DNA of 38,978 bases. Source: an uncultured Eubacteriales bacterium. Lineage in GTDB: Bacteria; Bacillota; Clostridia; Oscillospirales; Acutalibacteraceae. A program made the position numbers and the translations under genes. Shown here piece after piece: positions 15,058-22,179 of the stretch (its first letter is position 1; each line of letters starts with the position of its first letter). Under the pieces are notes generated by a model, which was not told the DNA's origin, searched no databases, and saw only the letters and a list, made by a program, of their open reading frames with translations. The stretch spans positions 1 through 38,978 of the forward strand of contig ONSE01000029.1 in the NCBI GenBank assembly GCA_900320415.1, in the 5' to 3' direction.

Positions 15058-16746
15058 ATGAGTAAACAAAAAACAAGTAAATCAAAAAACAAATCCGCTT
15101 CCGAAAAAAAGGCGGAAACCGTGTCAACGATCCGCTCCCAAAACAGGCTGGAGTTTATTGTCGTCAATATTCTCTGCCTGCTGATCTTCCTCGCGTTCGG
15201 GTACATCGCCATTATGAGCTTTTTCCAGACCTGTGTTTTTGACAAGGCACAGTTCGTCAGCGAGGTCGTCATCTTTCAGGCGGACAACGTGATTCTCAAC
15301 CTCTTCTTCACCGCCGTCTTTGTCGCGCTGCTCTTCTGGCTGCGACGGTTTTATGACTTCTTCGCCAAAATAGATCTCCGGATCATGGAGATCGCGCTCG
15401 GCGGCTGGGCGGCGCTGCTCGGAATCATCTGGATCTATTCCGTCACCTCCATCCCCGCCGCAGACAGCGCCAACCTGTTTGAGGCAGCAACCGGCGCCGC
15501 AAAGGATGACTTTTCCAAGTTCCTCGATAACTCCGGCTTCTACTTCAGCGAATACTACAACGGTCACAACTACTTCAACTTCTTCCCCTTCCAGCTTGGC
15601 TTTGTGTTTTTCTCCGAGATCATCTACCGCATCTGCGGCACGGACAGCTCCATGCCCGTTCAGGTCGTCAACGTTTTCGCCCTTGCTTCCGCGTATGTGG
15701 CAATGGCACGGATCTCAAAGCTGCTCTTTAAGAGAAAAAGCATTGAGTTTATCACGATTCTGCTGCTTGCTGTCTGCTTCCAGCCGATTTTCCTCTGCAC
15801 CTTTGCCTACGGAAACATTACCGGTATGGCTTCCGCTGTCTGGGCAAGCCTCTTCCTCATCAAGTATTTCCAGACAAACCGCTATGTATGGATCATTCCC
15901 GCGGGCTGTCTTCTGACATTATCCGTTATTGTGAAATACAATAACCTGATTTATCTCGTCGCCTTTGCCGCAATGCTTCTCATCCACAGCGTCAAGGAGA
16001 AGAAGTGGCAGAGCATTGCCTTTGCCGCCGCGATGGTTGTTGCCTGTGTCGGCATCCCTCAGTTGATCATTATGAGCTACGAGGCGAGAGCCAACACCAA
16101 ATTTGAGGGCGGCGTGACACAGACGATGTACCTTGATCTGGGTCTGCAGGAATCCTATATGGCTCCCGGCTGGTACACCAAAACCGCCGTGGAGGACTAT
16201 ATGAAGGGCGGCTATGACAAGGAGCGCGGCAACGCGGTGGCTTCTCAGAGAATCAGCAACAGGCTGGACGAGTTTTCCGAGGATATGGGCTATGCCTTCG
16301 ACTTCTTCAGCAAAAAAGCCCTCAGCCAGTGGAATGAGCCGAGCTATGAGAGCATCTGGGTCAGCCAGGTGAAGCAGCACTCCTCTGAGCTGAGCGGACT
16401 TGCCAAGGATATCTACGACGGCAGTACGGGTCAGTTCTTCGCGCTGCACTTCAACTTCTATATGCAGATCGTGTTTGTGCTGTTCGCGCTGGGTATCTAT
16501 ATGCTGTTTATTTTCAGGAAATCGAATATTGAAACGCTTCTCCTGCCTCTTGTCCTGCTGGGAGCGTTCGGATATCACCTTCTGTTTGAGGCAAAATCCC
16601 AGTACGCTACCGTTTACATTCCCCTGCTGATCCCCACCGCCGCCTACGCCATGAACAATGTTTTGTTCGGCAAGTATCAATTAGTAAAAAAGGCAGTCGG
16701 TATTGTCAACAAAAGAGTCAGCGAAAAGCAGGAAACAAATCAATAA
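15058..16746 (+). CDS. Polytopic membrane protein, probable GT-C (PMT/ArnT-like) glycosyltransferase
   Basis: A 562-residue protein with a Lys/Ser-rich cytoplasmic N-terminus (MSKQKTSKSKNKSASEKK). It has about eleven hydrophobic segments, with a longer extracytoplasmic region at roughly residues 345-460 that includes MAPGWYTKTAVEDYMKGG. The first outer loop has acidic residues (SIPAADSANLFEAA), and the last part reads HLLFEAKSQYATVYIPLLIPTAAY, a layout common in GT-C enzymes that take sugars from polyprenyl-phosphate donors. I recognise the fold class but not the acceptor. It follows gpsA by nine bases with AGGAG upstream, suggesting co-expression. A strong terminator comes 30 bases after the stop. 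Confidence 0.65.
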   Translation: MSKQKTSKSKNKSASEKKAETVSTIRSQNRLEFIVVNILCLLIFLAFGYIAIMSFFQTCVFDKAQFVSEVVIFQADNVILNLFFTAVFVALLFWLRRFYDFFAKIDLRIMEIALGGWAALLGIIWIYSVTSIPAADSANLFEAATGAAKDDFSKFLDNSGFYFSEYYNGHNYFNFFPFQLGFVFFSEIIYRICGTDSSMPVQVVNVFALASAYVAMARISKLLFKRKSIEFITILLLAVCFQPIFLCTFAYGNITGMASAVWASLFLIKYFQTNRYVWIIPAGCLLTLSVIVKYNNLIYLVAFAAMLLIHSVKEKKWQSIAFAAAMVVACVGIPQLIIMSYEARANTKFEGGVTQTMYLDLGLQESYMAPGWYTKTAVEDYMKGGYDKERGNAVASQRISNRLDEFSEDMGYAFDFFSKKALSQWNEPSYESIWVSQVKQHSSELSGLAKDIYDGSTGQFFALHFNFYMQIVFVLFALGIYMLFIFRKSNIETLLLPLVLLGAFGYHLLFEAKSQYATVYIPLLIPTAAYAMNNVLFGKYQLVKKAVGIVNKRVSEKQETNQ

Positions 16747-16776
16747 AACATTAAGGGAACCTCTTTACAAAGAAAA

Positions 16777-16808
16777 CGCGGACGAAATCAATCGTCCGCG
16801 TTGTTTTT
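16777..16808 (+). terminator. Shared convergent terminator
   Basis: CGCGGACGA (16777-16785) pairs perfectly with TCGTCCGCG (16792-16800), followed by TTGTTTTT. On the minus strand the stem is followed by TTTTCTTTG. It ends the gpsA pair from the left and the PqqD/peptidase pair from the right. The peptidase TGA (16788-16790) lies in the loop. Confidence 0.88.
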
Positions 16809-17297
16809 ATCCCGATTCGCGTTTCTCCTGCGCGCTCCCAGCCAGCTTGACGCCTTGTTCCTTCCATAGGTATAGGAATGCCGCAACGGGCGCGAATAGT
16901 ACCAGAAGTTAGTATAAAGGCGATACAGCATCGACTTCGTTGTGTATGACCTTCCCTTGCGGAAAAAGCCTGACATCACCGCGAGGATCTGATTATCGCG
17001 TATTCCCCTCTCCCTGGCAAACTGGTTATCACCGCACATCACATAATCGCCGTTACGCTCAAAATCAATGACGCGGTGCAGCACATACTGCCCGTTGTCC
17101 CGGCGGTAAAGCGCCACATCAAATAAATGCAGCTTCTTCCCCTTCGCACTTTTCAGCACCACGGAATCCTCTCCGTCGCGAAGCATCGGCAGCATACTCG
17201 TTCCATTGGGAGAAAAGGTAACGGTCCCGCCCGCGTCCAGCCGCTCCAGGATGATGCCCATCACCTCGTCGAGCTGCACCTCTTTATTCAAGGACAT
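16788..17297 (-). CDS. S24/S26-like peptidase, Ser-His (signal-peptidase S26B-like), no membrane anchor
   Basis: A 169-residue protein with signal-peptidase-like boxes: NGTSMLPMLRDGE with probable nucleophile Ser34, VLHRVI with His74 where LepB has Lys (as in archaeal/ER-type signal peptidases), and GDN at 89-91. Unlike true signal peptidases it has no hydrophobic transmembrane segment. Its last 60 residues are strongly basic and Tyr/Arg-rich (YRLYTNFWYYSRPLRHSYTYGR). The gene overlaps the upstream PqqD-like gene by 14 bases, so the two are almost certainly a unit. Given the partner, cleavage of a peptide bound by the PqqD-like domain is plausible but unproven. It could instead be a non-catalytic or regulatory S24-like fold. 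Confidence 0.8.
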   Translation of the reverse strand: MSLNKEVQLDEVMGIILERLDAGGTVTFSPNGTSMLPMLRDGEDSVVLKSAKGKKLHLFDVALYRRDNGQYVLHRVIDFERNGDYVMCGDNQFARERGIRDNQILAVMSGFFRKGRSYTTKSMLYRLYTNFWYYSRPLRHSYTYGRNKASSWLGARRRNANRDKNNADD

Positions 17298-17547
17298 TGG
17301 CTTCCTTCGCTTTCTCTATAAATTTATCCACGTCAACCGCCGCTTTCTCGGGGGTGACCTCATATTCCCGAAGCAGACCTGCTATCAGCTCTTCCCTTTC
17401 GGTTCCCTTCTGCATCAGTTCAAAAAGAAACGCGCCTGTCTCATTCAGGGTGATGATACCGTTAAAATTCAGAGTCAGGCTGTTCACGGGTACTACTACA
17501 TAGGAATCCGCGACCTTGCGGAGAATAAAATCTTCTTTTATCTTCAT
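17284..17547 (-). CDS. PqqD-like small protein (RiPP recognition element fold)
   Basis: An 87-residue protein with the PqqD pattern: strands FILRKVADSYVVVPVNS and FNGIITLNETGAFLFELM, then helices ending EVTPEKAAVDVDKFIEKAKEANVLE. PqqD domains are winged-helix peptide-binding modules that deliver leader peptides to RiPP-modifying enzymes. Here no radical SAM, cyclase or precursor gene is adjacent; the only partner is the S26-like peptidase that overlaps its 3' end. GAGGTG precedes ATG 17547, and a promoter at 17567-17595 gives a very short leader. Such orphan pairs are found in Clostridia, but their substrate is unknown to me. Confidence 0.82.
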   Translation of the reverse strand: MKIKEDFILRKVADSYVVVPVNSLTLNFNGIITLNETGAFLFELMQKGTEREELIAGLLREYEVTPEKAAVDVDKFIEKAKEANVLE

Positions 17548-17566
17548 AAAAACACCTCACGGCATT

Positions 17567-17595
17567 ATTATAATATATCTATCGCAAAAAATCAA
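17567..17595 (-). promoter_or_regulatory. Promoter of the PqqD/peptidase pair, overlapping the groEL terminator
   Basis: TTGATT (complement of 17590-17595), 17-base spacer, perfect TATAAT (complement of 17567-17572). The -35 box is the final arm of the groEL terminator stem and the T-run is part of the spacer, so two signals share the same bases. Confidence 0.7.
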
Positions 17596-17620
17596 GGGTA
17601 CCGCAACGGTACCCTTGATT
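17584..17620 (-). terminator. groESL terminator
   Basis: A perfect 13-bp stem (17590-17602 with 17608-17620) with a 5-base loop, followed leftward by a run of T. It lies 15 bases after the groEL stop. It is one of the strongest terminators in the window. Confidence 0.92.
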
Positions 17621-17634
17621 GTCATTTTCGGGAA

Positions 17635-19260
17635 TCAGTACATTCCGCCCATATCGGGAGCGGGAGGCGCGGGAGGTGTGGGTTCCTTGATGTCGGCAAC
17701 GAGGGACTCGGTGGTGAGTACCATCGCGGCGACGGAGCTTGCGTTCTGCAGCGCGGAACGGGTCACCTTGGTCGGGTCGACGATGCCCGCCTCCATCATA
17801 TCGGTATAGTCCTCGGTGAGGGCGTTGAAGCCGTAGCCTACCTTATTCTCTCTCTTGATGTTCTCAGCGATGATGCTGCCCTCAAGACCGGCGTTCGCCG
17901 CGATCTGACGGAGAGGCTCCTCGAGCGCCTTGAGAACGATCTTCGCGCCTGTCTGCGCGTCGCCCTCGAGGGTTTCAACGTATGCCGCAACAGCGGGAAT
18001 CGCGTTCATGCAGGCAATACCGCCGCCCGCAACGATGCCTTCCTCAACGGCAGCCTTAGTCGCCGCGAGTGCATCCTCAATGCGGAGCTTCTTCTCCTTC
18101 ATGTCGATCTCGGTCGCAGCGCCTACCTTGATAACGGCTACGCCGCCCGCGAGCTTGGCAAGACGCTCCTGGAGCTTCTCGCGGTCGAAATCGGACGTGG
18201 TGGTTTCGATCTGCTGACGGATCTGAGCAACTCTGCCCTTGATGGTGTCCTTATCGCCGGCGCCGTCAACTATGATAGTGTTTTCCTTCTCGATCTTTAC
18301 CTGACGGGCAGTACCGAGCTGATCAACAGTGGTGTCCTTCAGCTCCAGACCGAGGTCGGAGGTGATGACGGTGCCGCCTGTGAGAATGGCGATATCCTGG
18401 AGCATTTCCTTTCTTCTGTCGCCGAAGCCGGGAGCCTTGACCGCTACGCAGGTGAAGGTGCCTCTGAGCTTGTTGAGCACGAGAGTGGTAAGAGCCTCGC
18501 CCTCAACGTCCTCGGCGATAATCAGGAGCTTTCTGCCGGACTGCACGATCGCCTCGAGCAGGGGAAGGATCTCCTGGGTGGTGGAAATCTTCTTATCGGT
18601 AATCAGAATCAGCGGATTATCAAGCTCCGCTACCATCTTGTCGGTGTCAGTTACCATGTAGGGCGCGATGTAGCCTCTGTCGAACATCATGCCCTCAACA
18701 ACCTCGCTGTAGGTCTCTGCGGTCTTGCTCTCCTCAACGGTGATTACGCCGTCTGTGGTGACCTTATCCATCGCCTCGGCGATCAGCTTGCCGATAAACT
18801 CGTCCTGAGAGGAAACGGTAGCGACTCTCGCGATATCCTCGGTGCCCGAAACCTGCTGGCTGTTCTTGATAACAGCGTCTACCGCTACATTGATCGCGTC
18901 AGCGATACCCTTCTTGAGTACCATGGGGTTTGCGCCCGCGGTAACATTCTTCATACCCTCGCGGATGAGCGCCTGCGCAAGCAGCGTGGCGGTCGTGGTA
19001 CCGTCACCCGCAACGTCGTTCGTCTTGATGGATACTTCCTTGACGAGCTGCGCACCCATATTCTCAAAGGGATCGTCCAGCTCAATTTCCTTGGCGATGG
19101 TAACGCCGTCGTTGGTGATCAGGGGTGCGCCGTACTTCTTGTCGAGCACTACGTTTCTGCCCTTGGGGCCGAGTGTGATCTTAACGGTATCCGCAAGCTG
19201 GTCAACGCCCTTCATCAGAGCCTTTCTTGCGTCCTCTCCATATACAATCTGCTTTGCCAT
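17635..19260 (-). CDS. groL: GroEL, 60-kDa chaperonin
   Basis: This 541-residue chaperonin subunit forms the 14-mer that folds proteins in an ATP-driven cycle with GroES. The N-terminus KQIVYGEDARKALMKGVDQLADTVK, the ATP-site phrase NDVAGDGTTTATLLAQA (with the catalytic Asp) and the family signature AAVEEGIVAGGG are intact. The C-terminal tail is short (PDMGGMY), without the long GGM repeat of some homologues. GGAGG sits before ATG 19260. It follows groES by 23 bases and ends at a strong terminator. Confidence 0.99.
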   Translation of the reverse strand: MAKQIVYGEDARKALMKGVDQLADTVKITLGPKGRNVVLDKKYGAPLITNDGVTIAKEIELDDPFENMGAQLVKEVSIKTNDVAGDGTTTATLLAQALIREGMKNVTAGANPMVLKKGIADAINVAVDAVIKNSQQVSGTEDIARVATVSSQDEFIGKLIAEAMDKVTTDGVITVEESKTAETYSEVVEGMMFDRGYIAPYMVTDTDKMVAELDNPLILITDKKISTTQEILPLLEAIVQSGRKLLIIAEDVEGEALTTLVLNKLRGTFTCVAVKAPGFGDRRKEMLQDIAILTGGTVITSDLGLELKDTTVDQLGTARQVKIEKENTIIVDGAGDKDTIKGRVAQIRQQIETTTSDFDREKLQERLAKLAGGVAVIKVGAATEIDMKEKKLRIEDALAATKAAVEEGIVAGGGIACMNAIPAVAAYVETLEGDAQTGAKIVLKALEEPLRQIAANAGLEGSIIAENIKRENKVGYGFNALTEDYTDMMEAGIVDPTKVTRSALQNASSVAAMVLTTESLVADIKEPTPPAPPAPDMGGMY

Positions 19261-19283
19261 AATTCATTTACCTCCGTTGCTGA

Positions 19284-19568
19284 TTATTCCAAAGTCGCGA
19301 GAATGTCGGACTGGCTGACGATGGTGTATTCCTCGCCGTCAATCTTTACCATGGTGCCCGCGTATTTTGAGGCGATCACCTTGTCGCCCTCCTTCACGTA
19401 CATCTCAACCTCCTTGCCGTCTACCACGCCGCCGGGGCCGACCGCCACTACGGTGGCGAACTGGGGCTTCTCCTGCGCCGCTGAGGAGAGGATGATGCCG
19501 CTCTTGGTCTTTTCCTCCGCTTCCTCAACCTTTAATACTACTCTGTCAAGTAAGGGTTTGATTGTCAT
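19284..19568 (-). CDS. groS: GroES, 10-kDa co-chaperonin
   Basis: A 94-residue co-chaperonin that caps GroEL. It starts TIKPLLDRVVLKVEEAEEKTKSGIIL, with the mobile loop at about 16-32, and ends with the typical YTIVSQSDILATLE. AGGAGG lies upstream of ATG 19568. It is the first gene of the operon and is directly preceded by a CIRCE operator, so heat-shock control by HrcA is expected. Confidence 0.98.
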   Translation of the reverse strand: MTIKPLLDRVVLKVEEAEEKTKSGIILSSAAQEKPQFATVVAVGPGGVVDGKEVEMYVKEGDKVIASKYAGTMVKIDGEEYTIVSQSDILATLE

Positions 19569-19601
19569 ACTATATAGCCTCCTAATGATTAAATACCGAG
19601 T

Positions 19602-19628
19602 TTAGCACTCTCTGTTCCTGAGTGCTAA
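19602..19628. promoter_or_regulatory. CIRCE operator (HrcA binding site)
   Basis: TTAGCACTC (19602-19610), 9-base spacer, GAGTGCTAA (19620-19628): a perfect match to the CIRCE consensus. It overlaps the predicted transcription start of groES, as expected for HrcA repression. Confidence 0.98.
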
Positions 19629-19632
19629 GTAT

Positions 19633-19660
19633 ATTTTACACCATTTTCAGGAAATGTCAA
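19633..19660 (-). promoter_or_regulatory. groESL sigma-A promoter
   Basis: Perfect TTGACA (complement of 19655-19660), 16-base spacer, TAAAAT (complement of 19633-19638). The start falls at the edge of the CIRCE element. Confidence 0.82.
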
Positions 19661-19745
19661 TGGGTAAACTGACTTTTCTTGACTTTTCACATAATTTTCA
19701 GATTTCCCCGTCCTGTTATTCTATTCCCAAAACCGCGAAAATATG

Positions 19746-19778
19746 AAAGCGCTCCCGCCTTCTTTGCGGAAGCGCTTT
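19746..19778 (-). terminator. Terminator of the ior-paaK-ACT operon
   Basis: AAAGCGCT (19746-19753) pairs with AGCGCTTT (19771-19778), with a mismatch and then CCGC/GCGG inside. It is followed leftward by a T-rich stretch, 20 bases after the ACT-gene stop at 19798. Confidence 0.7.
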
Positions 19779-19797
19779 ACTGTATGGTATTTGATGA

Positions 19798-20226
19798 TCA
19801 GATATCCTTGATGTCGTCCTCGTTGAGGGTGGAAACACCCTTTTCCCTGAGAACGCACTCCGCTTTTTCAGCGTCGTCCACGCGGAGAACCACGTAGGCG
19901 CCGAAGTCCTCCGAAGCGGTGAAGGCGTAGATATACTCGAGGTTGATGCCCGCCTTGGCGAGTATGTCAAGAACATAGTAGAGTGAGCCGACTCTGTCCT
20001 CGAGCTTGGCGGCAACAACGACGGTGGTGTTGATGATGTTTTCCTTGCTCAGAACCTCGATCGTCTTGTCGGCGTCGGAGGTGATCAGGCGCAGGATGCC
20101 GAAATCCTTGGTGTCGGCAATGCTCAGCGCGCGGATATTCAGGTCAGCGTCGGCAATCGCCTTGGTGGTGGACACCAGGTTGCCCTGCTGGTTTTCGATA
20201 AATACGGAAATCTGCCGAATTGCCAT
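19798..20226 (-). CDS. Tandem ACT-domain protein
   Basis: A 142-residue protein made of two ACT domains: residues about 4-66 (ISVFIENQQGNLVSTTKAIADADLNIRAL) and about 70-136 (VAAKLEDRVGSLYYVLDILAKAGINLEYIYAF). ACT modules bind amino acids and usually regulate linked enzymes. This stand-alone tandem form is regularly found beside paaK/iorAB in anaerobes. It probably senses an aromatic amino acid or related ligand for the pathway; ligand and partner are inferred. AAAGGA precedes ATG 20226, 27 bases after paaK. Confidence 0.88.
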   Translation of the reverse strand: MAIRQISVFIENQQGNLVSTTKAIADADLNIRALSIADTKDFGILRLITSDADKTIEVLSKENIINTTVVVAAKLEDRVGSLYYVLDILAKAGINLEYIYAFTASEDFGAYVVLRVDDAEKAECVLREKGVSTLNEDDIKDI

Positions 20227-20253
20227 AATGTCTTTCCTTTCTCCGTTTTCGGA

Positions 20254-21561
20254 TTAATCGTGGAGCTTGCGTCTGTCAATGACGCGGACAGCCTTGCCCT
20301 CGCTGCGTGTGATGGTCTTGGGCGGAACAAGATGGACCTTCGGACCGATGCCGAGCATGGTGCGCATGGCCGCCTCGAGCTGCTTCTCCTTCGCCTGGTT
20401 CTCGGATACAATATCGGAGAACTTGTCGGGAGTCAGCTCCACGTTGATGTCAAAGGTATCGGTGTTATTCTTGCGGTCAACAATGATCTGGTAGTTGGGA
20501 GTGTAGCCCTTCTTGAGCAGCACTGCCTCGATCTGGCTCGGGAATACGTTGACGCCGCGGATGATCATCATGTCGTCGCTTCTGCCCATAGGCTTGCACA
20601 TCTTGACGTGTGTCCTGCCGCAGGAACACTTCTTGCGGGTCAGAACACAGATGTCGCGCGTTCTGTAGCGGAGAAGCGGGAAGGCTTCCTTGTCGAGCGA
20701 GGTGAACACCAGCTCGCCCTTGCTGCCCTCGGGAAGTACCTCTCCCGTGTCGGGATCGATGATCTCGGCATAGAAGTGATCCTCGTTGATGTGCATACCC
20801 GTCTGCTCCTCGCATTCAAAGGATACGCCGGGGCCGCTGATCTCCGTGAGGCCGTAGATGTCATACGCCTTGATGCCGAGCGATTTCTCGATGTTGCGGC
20901 GCATTTCCTCTGTCCACGGCTCCGCGCCGAAGATGCCTGCCTTGAGCTTGTTATCCTCGGGCTTGTAGCCCATTTCCGCGAGGGTCTCGCCGATGTACGC
21001 CGCGTAGGAAGGGGTGCAGCAGAGAATCGTCGCGCCTAAATCCATCATAAACTGGATCTGTCGCTCCGTGTTGCCCGACGACATGGGAAGGGTCAGGCAG
21101 CCGACCTTGTGGGAGCCGCCGTGAAGTCCCGCGCCGCCTGTGAACAGACCGTAGCCGTAGCTCACCTGGCAGACGTCGTTCTCATCACCGCCCGCCGCGA
21201 CGATCGCTCTGGCGGTGCATTCCTCCCACAGATCTACGTCGTTCTGCGTGTAGAACGCAACGACGCGCTTGCCTGTGGTGCCTGAGGTGGACTGGATCCT
21301 GACGCAGTTGTTCAGATCGGTCGCCAGAAGTCCGTAGGGATACGCCTCTCTGAGGTCCGCCTTGGTCAGGAACGGCAGTTTCCTGATGTCGTCCACGCCC
21401 TGAATGTCCTCGGGCTTGACGCCCTTCTCGTCCATCAGATTGCGGTAGTAGGGCACGTTCTCGTAAACGTGCTTGACCTGCTTCACGATTTTCTCATTCT
21501 GGATCTTCAGAATTTCCTCGCGGGAGGCAGTTTCAATTTCGGGCTGAAAATACTTGCCCAT
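20254..21561 (-). CDS. paaK: PaaK-type phenylacetate/aryl-acetate CoA ligase
   Basis: A 435-residue adenylate-forming enzyme that joins aryl acetates to CoA using ATP. The phosphate-binding loop QSTSGTTGKRVVAF, the adenylation motif YGLTEISGPGV and the C-terminal IIRGVNVFPSQIEAVL are all present, and the length is that of PaaK. Next to iorAB it can either activate aryl acetates for reductive carboxylation to arylpyruvates or, in reverse, make ATP from aryl-acetyl-CoA during aromatic amino-acid fermentation. The sequence does not decide direction. Conserved Cys residues in VLTRKKCSCGRTHVKMC occur in this PaaK subgroup. Confidence 0.93.
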   Translation of the reverse strand: MGKYFQPEIETASREEILKIQNEKIVKQVKHVYENVPYYRNLMDEKGVKPEDIQGVDDIRKLPFLTKADLREAYPYGLLATDLNNCVRIQSTSGTTGKRVVAFYTQNDVDLWEECTARAIVAAGGDENDVCQVSYGYGLFTGGAGLHGGSHKVGCLTLPMSSGNTERQIQFMMDLGATILCCTPSYAAYIGETLAEMGYKPEDNKLKAGIFGAEPWTEEMRRNIEKSLGIKAYDIYGLTEISGPGVSFECEEQTGMHINEDHFYAEIIDPDTGEVLPEGSKGELVFTSLDKEAFPLLRYRTRDICVLTRKKCSCGRTHVKMCKPMGRSDDMMIIRGVNVFPSQIEAVLLKKGYTPNYQIIVDRKNNTDTFDINVELTPDKFSDIVSENQAKEKQLEAAMRTMLGIGPKVHLVPPKTITRSEGKAVRVIDRRKLHD

Positions 21562-21605
21562 TGGGGGTCACTCCTTTGCTTTATTCCTCTATTACCCGCT
21601 ATATA

Positions 21606-22178
21606 TCAATAATTATGGCCTAATTCAAACGCCTTGAGGTTCACGTCCACAAACTGCGGCTTCACGGTGTTTTTGATCGCCTCGATCCATTTCTCTTTCT
21701 CAATAGGGAAATACTTGGCGAGTCTGCCCATGAGCACGATGTTGACGCTCTTGGCGTTGCCTGCCTGCTGCGCGAGAGCAAGCGCGTCAATCTCATCGAC
21801 GAACACGCCCTTGCCGCGCAGCTCATCGAGCACCTGCTCGGGATACTGCGCCGCGCCCGTGATAACGGGCATGGGGTCGATCATCTGGGAATTGACAATG
21901 ATTTTTCCGTCCTTTTTGAGATTCTCGGCGTAGCGCGCCGCCTCGATCTTCTCAAAAGAAACAATGAAGTCCGCCTCTCCCTTGGAGATGACGGGAGAAT
22001 AGACCGCGTCGCCGAAGCGCACATAGGTAACGACAGAACCGCCGCGCTGGCTCATGCCGTGAACCTCGCTGACCTTGACGTCATAGCCCTCCGCCACAAG
22101 GAGAGCGCCCAACAGCTTGCTGGCAAGGAGACTTCCCTGACCGCCTACGCCGACAATCATGACATTTTTGGTTTCCAT
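21606..22178 (-). CDS. iorB: IorB, indolepyruvate:ferredoxin oxidoreductase beta subunit
   Basis: This 190-residue gamma-type domain subunit is the partner of IorA. The glycine-rich VGVGGQGSLLASKLLG near the N-terminus and VHGMSQRGGSVVTYVRFG are the family marks. ATG 22178 is chosen over an upstream in-frame start at 22199 because AAGGAG lies at the right distance and the Rossmann-like strand starts right after. It begins immediately after the iorA stop, indicating coupling and equal amounts of the two subunits. Confidence 0.95.
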   Translation of the reverse strand: METKNVMIVGVGGQGSLLASKLLGALLVAEGYDVKVSEVHGMSQRGGSVVTYVRFGDAVYSPVISKGEADFIVSFEKIEAARYAENLKKDGKIIVNSQMIDPMPVITGAAQYPEQVLDELRGKGVFVDEIDALALAQQAGNAKSVNIVLMGRLAKYFPIEKEKWIEAIKNTVKPQFVDVNLKAFELGHNY

Positions 22179-22179
22179 G

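Noticed and set aside
16755..16764. GGGAACCTCT resembling one end of the TIR element
   Set aside because: Only ten bases match, with no partner end or element core nearby, so it is probably chance or at most a remnant.
17206..19605. Very long open frame opposite groESL on the + strand
   Set aside because: It is antisense to the well-conserved groES/groEL genes and is explained by their codon bias; no RBS or family resemblance.
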